Positions 61,567-64,000 of a DNA stretch of 64,000 bases are shown here, in pieces. The stretch comes from Salinibaculum sp. SYNS191 (GTDB taxonomy: Archaea > Halobacteriota > Halobacteria > Halobacteriales > Haloarculaceae). The position numbers and the translations under genes are program-made. The stretch is taken from contig NZ_CP147838.1 in NCBI RefSeq assembly GCF_037338445.1, positions 2,356,001 through 2,420,000 on the forward strand. Direction: 5' to 3'. The notes below the pieces were generated by a model, which was given only the letters and a program-made list of their open reading frames with translations, did no database searches and was not told the DNA's origin. Numbering within the stretch: the first letter of the stretch is position 1; each line of letters begins with the position of its first letter.

Positions 61567-62676
61567 CTACGTGCTCGTGTTGCTCTCGTTGCCCAGTACC
61601 GCGCCCGGCGGTGTCTCGTCGGTCGGCGTTCCCGTCTCGCCGGGGAACGCCCCCTCGTCGGCCGTTTCGGTCTCGGCTCCCGGCGTCTCTGTCTCGATTC
61701 CCGGGGTCTCAGTCTCGACGCCTGGTGTGTCAGTCTCGACCCCGGGCGTCTCGGTTTCCTCTTCGGGGGCCTCCGTCGCTTCGTCAGGCGTCACTTCTTC
61801 CGGCGTCCCCTCCTCGGCGGTCGCCGTCTCTTCTTCGGGGGTCTCGGTCACTTCTTCCTCGACGGCGTCGATGCGTTCGACGTGGACCAAGCCAGCGGGT
61901 TCGTCCCAGTCGTATATCGACGCGTCGAGGTCGCCGCTCCCCTCGATGCCCGGGTGGGGTCGGATGACGTCGTCTTCGGCGAGTTCGGGGTTGCTCTCGG
62001 TCGTCCCCTCCGGTTCGCCGCCGGAGATGAGCGTCTTCGCCGGCGGGACCAGGTCGGCGTACAGCTCGGTGTTCTCCTCCGTTCCGACGTCGTAGCCGTT
62101 GGCGTACAGGGTCTTGGACTCGTTTACTTCCGTGGGCAACTCCACGGTGTCGACCCCGACGATGCCGTCGTTCGTGGCGATGAGCATGCTGACGACGGTC
62201 AGGTGCGTCGCGCTGGCGTCGGCCGACAGCTCTACGGTGGTGTAGTAGGGGTTGCCGGTGTCGCCGGGGTCGTCTTTCGGAACCAGCGGCCCCTCGCCCA
62301 CGGCCGCCGCGCGAATCGCGTCGGTCTGTTCGATGAGGCCGAGCAGCGGGTCGAGGTTCCCGTTCTCGGCCAGTTCTTGCGTCGGCTCGTTGGCCGGTTC
62401 GCCGACGGAGAACACCTCTACCGAGGGCTGGTGGAGGGCGACGGCCGGCGGCGTGAACGGCTGTCCCGGCGTGAGGTTGGCCACAGTCACGCGGTAGGCC
62501 CGTGCCTCGCCGTCCTCGCCCTCGTCCACCCCGTCGTCTGTCTCGTCGTCCGTCTCGTCCCCGTCGTCGGTCTGTGCCAGCACCGCGTCGCCGAGCGCCA
62601 GCCCGCCGACGGTGGCGCCGCCGAGTGCCAGTGCGCGCCGTCGGGTCAGGCTGGGTCCCGTCCCGTCGTCGGTCAT
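61567..62676 (-). CDS. Tat-exported spondin-domain protein with TPGVETE repeats
   Basis: A 369-residue exported protein. The N-terminus holds a twin-arginine signal (TRRRALALGG). Residues about 58-275 match a spondin_N domain (YRVTVANLTPGQPFTPPAVALH, then DAIRAAAVGEGP and the C-terminal HPGIEGSGDLDASIYDWDEPAGLVHVERI). The last about 90 residues are Glu/Thr/Pro repeats (ETETPGVET-like), probably a cell-wall spacer. Substrate or ligand unknown. Such domains are extracellular adhesion modules in other organisms. Confidence 0.87.
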   Translation of the reverse strand: MTDDGTGPSLTRRRALALGGATVGGLALGDAVLAQTDDGDETDDETDDGVDEGEDGEARAYRVTVANLTPGQPFTPPAVALHQPSVEVFSVGEPANEPTQELAENGNLDPLLGLIEQTDAIRAAAVGEGPLVPKDDPGDTGNPYYTTVELSADASATHLTVVSMLIATNDGIVGVDTVELPTEVNESKTLYANGYDVGTEENTELYADLVPPAKTLISGGEPEGTTESNPELAEDDVIRPHPGIEGSGDLDASIYDWDEPAGLVHVERIDAVEEEVTETPEEETATAEEGTPEEVTPDEATEAPEEETETPGVETDTPGVETETPGIETETPGAETETADEGAFPGETGTPTDETPPGAVLGNESNTST

Positions 62677-62961
62677 GCGTGCACCTCGTCTGTCCGCCGC
62701 TGTGATGTCTGTCGTGTCATCTGTGTATGGCCCTCGCTGTCGAGGGTGTGGGTTGTTGCCCTGCTCGGAGATTTGTTATGTGTGACATATTCGAGAGTAA
62801 GCCCGGCCCCGTCGCCGGGGGTGGTTTCGGTAAGCTTGCGTGTAGTACGGTCGGCGCACGACCGCAGACGGCCCGACAGCGTGCGGTAATCCCGGATTGT
62901 CCGGCGGGGTTCGAGGGCCGTACCAAAACCGTCTAACGGCCGTGTTCCCTAGACGTGTCCG
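62677..62961. promoter_or_regulatory. Divergent promoter region with short dyads
   Basis: 285 bases between divergent exported-protein genes. It contains ccctcg-ctgt-cgaggg (62731-62746) and TATGT-gtg-ACATA (62777-62789), the latter near AT-rich sequence that could serve as a promoter. No ORF is supported. Confidence 0.4.
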
Positions 62962-64000
62962 ATGAATCCGAGTCGCAACGGTGGGGTCTCCCGGCGGGCG
63001 TTCGTCAAGGCAGCGGTCGCCATCGGGGGCACGGCCGCGCTGTCGGCTTGCCTGGGTCGCGAAGAACCCGACCTGTCGACCGGACCCGACGACCCCGCGA
63101 GCCTCCCCGACCGCCAGCACGCCTGGAACGCGGCCCTCCCGACGGACGACCACGGCAACGACGTCCCCCCGCGCCACCACGCGCTCGTCCAGTTCGACTA
63201 CGACGACGACACGCCCACGGCCGCCGACCGCGAGGCCGTCGAGGCCGCGCTTCGCTCCGTCGAGCGCGCCTATCCCCACAGCAACGAGGGCCTGCTGCTG
63301 ACCGTCGGCTACTCGCCGGCGTACTTCGACCGGTTCGACGACGCCCTGCCCGACAGCGTCGACCTGCTGGAACCGCAGGCGCTGGCCCCCTTCGAGGACC
63401 CCGACCTCGACACCGCCGACGTGGCCGTCCACCTCGCCAGCGACTACGGGTCGGTCGTCCTCGGCGTCGAGGAGGCGCTGCGGGGCGAGCGCGAGAAAGT
63501 CAACGGCGTCGCAGTCTCCGGGTTCCCCGACGCGCTCTCGCGTGTCGACCGCCGGACGGGCTTCATCGGCGACGGCCTGCCCGCGGAGAACCAGGACGTG
63601 GCGGGTATCCCGGATTCGGAGCCAGTCCCGGAGGACGCGCCGATGTACATGGGCTTCAAGTCCGGCTTCGAGAAGAGCCAGGCCAGCGAGGACAGCGTCA
63701 CCATCACGGAAGGTCCCTTCGCCGGCGGAACCACCCAGCAGGTCTCGAAGATTCGCCTGAACCTCCAGCAGTGGTACGAGCAGGACGACCGCTTCCACCG
63801 CGTGGCGACGATGTTCTGCCCGGCCCACGCCGAGGAGGGGGCCGTCGAGGGCACCGGCGAGAACCTCGGTAACTCGAACGGGATGGAGGCACACGGCTGT
63901 CCCGCCCACGCCAGCGAGGACGCCGAATCCGGCGTGGTCGGCCACGCCCAGAAGAACGCCCGCGCCAGGCGGGACGGCGAACCGCTCCTCCTCCGGCGCG
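62962..64000 (+). CDS. Dyp-peroxidase-like Tat lipoprotein (DUF7405-type), 3' end missing
   Basis: About 346 residues are visible; the gene runs off the right edge. The N-terminus has a Tat signal (SRRAFVKAA, residues 10-18) and a lipobox ending at Cys30 (ALSAC). The body (LPDRQHAWNAALPTDDHGN..., LLLTVGYSPAYFDRF, YMGFKSGFEKSQASED) resembles the dye-decolorising-peroxidase-like proteins of haloarchaea (DUF7405). A heme His cannot be assigned with certainty. It would act outside the cell, oxidising an unknown donor. Confidence 0.82.
   Translation, partial: MNPSRNGGVSRRAFVKAAVAIGGTAALSACLGREEPDLSTGPDDPASLPDRQHAWNAALPTDDHGNDVPPRHHALVQFDYDDDTPTAADREAVEAALRSVERAYPHSNEGLLLTVGYSPAYFDRFDDALPDSVDLLEPQALAPFEDPDLDTADVAVHLASDYGSVVLGVEEALRGEREKVNGVAVSGFPDALSRVDRRTGFIGDGLPAENQDVAGIPDSEPVPEDAPMYMGFKSGFEKSQASEDSVTITEGPFAGGTTQQVSKIRLNLQQWYEQDDRFHRVATMFCPAHAEEGAVEGTGENLGNSNGMEAHGCPAHASEDAESGVVGHAQKNARARRDGEPLLLRR

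Overview
The window is a GC-rich stretch of a haloarchaeal (Halobacteria) chromosome. The evidence is the strongly acidic proteins, the Asp/Glu-rich codon choice, haloarchaea-specific small protein families, a 16S-tRNA-Ala-23S-5S-tRNA-Cys rRNA operon driven by tandem TTAAGT-type promoters with a further promoter in the spacer, an MC1 chromatin protein, Bat-type sensor regulators and an archaeal RNase P RNA. Most of it is housekeeping chromosome. The accessory parts are roughly 24.9-34.1 kb, 47.9-50.3 kb and the area after the tRNA-Lys near 60 kb.

Layout. 1-2.4 kb (minus): a small membrane protein, lipoyl synthase and the start of pyruvate dehydrogenase E1 alpha, so cofactor synthesis sits beside its user enzyme. 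2.4-9.3 kb (plus): a large DUF2298 membrane protein, a Ski2/Mer3-like helicase, a small membrane protein, a DJ-1/PfpI protein and a NucS-N/zinc-ribbon protein. 9.3-16.5 kb is a translation block: a HAD hydrolase (minus), then endA, trpS, a tiny Phe-rich leader ORF, pheS and pheT. 16.5-18.6 kb (minus): an alpha/beta hydrolase, pyrD and an AbrB-like protein. 18.8-26.0 kb: MC1, then the complete rRNA operon with its processing stems, a tRNA-like element abutting 5S, and tRNA-Cys. Between 5S and tRNA-Cys lie two small minus-strand ORFs separated by a structured region ending in an orphan tRNA T-arm. 26-34 kb: two winged-helix regulators, an FAD monooxygenase and a 1,692-residue sensor with eight PAS domains.

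34-38.3 kb (minus): an MBL-fold/lamin-tail lipoprotein coupled to a DUF3006 protein, then SDR, thiM and thiE. 38.4-47.9 kb: a 1-Cys peroxiredoxin, an MFS transporter, a threonine aldolase, RNase P RNA, an SsuA/B/C-type ABC importer, a beta-CASP nuclease and a VOC protein. 47.9-49.05 kb: a decayed IS200/IS605-type element whose TnpB has lost its first catalytic Asp. 50.3-55.3 kb: an esterase, HxlR-MaoC, BKACE, VOC dioxygenase and Fe-ADH genes that look like an aromatic/electrophile or short-acid catabolic set. 55.3-60.6 kb: a Cdc48-N/HNH nuclease fusion, CorA, a ZIP transporter, micro-proteins, a ParB-HTH-like protein and tRNA-Lys with a duplicated 3' end. 60.6-64 kb: exported and membrane proteins, ending in a truncated Dyp-peroxidase-like Tat lipoprotein.

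The most interesting signals are: (1) a 25-codon ORF ending in a Phe-codon cluster directly before pheST, the arrangement used for attenuation in bacteria; (2) a tRNA-like fold without a D-arm on the minus strand at 25.34-25.39 kb; (3) palindrome-bearing in-frame insertions in LipA and PheT; (4) a Cdc48 N-domain fused to an HNH nuclease; (5) a repeated GTGTTTC-N7-GAAACAC operator around a winged-helix regulator.
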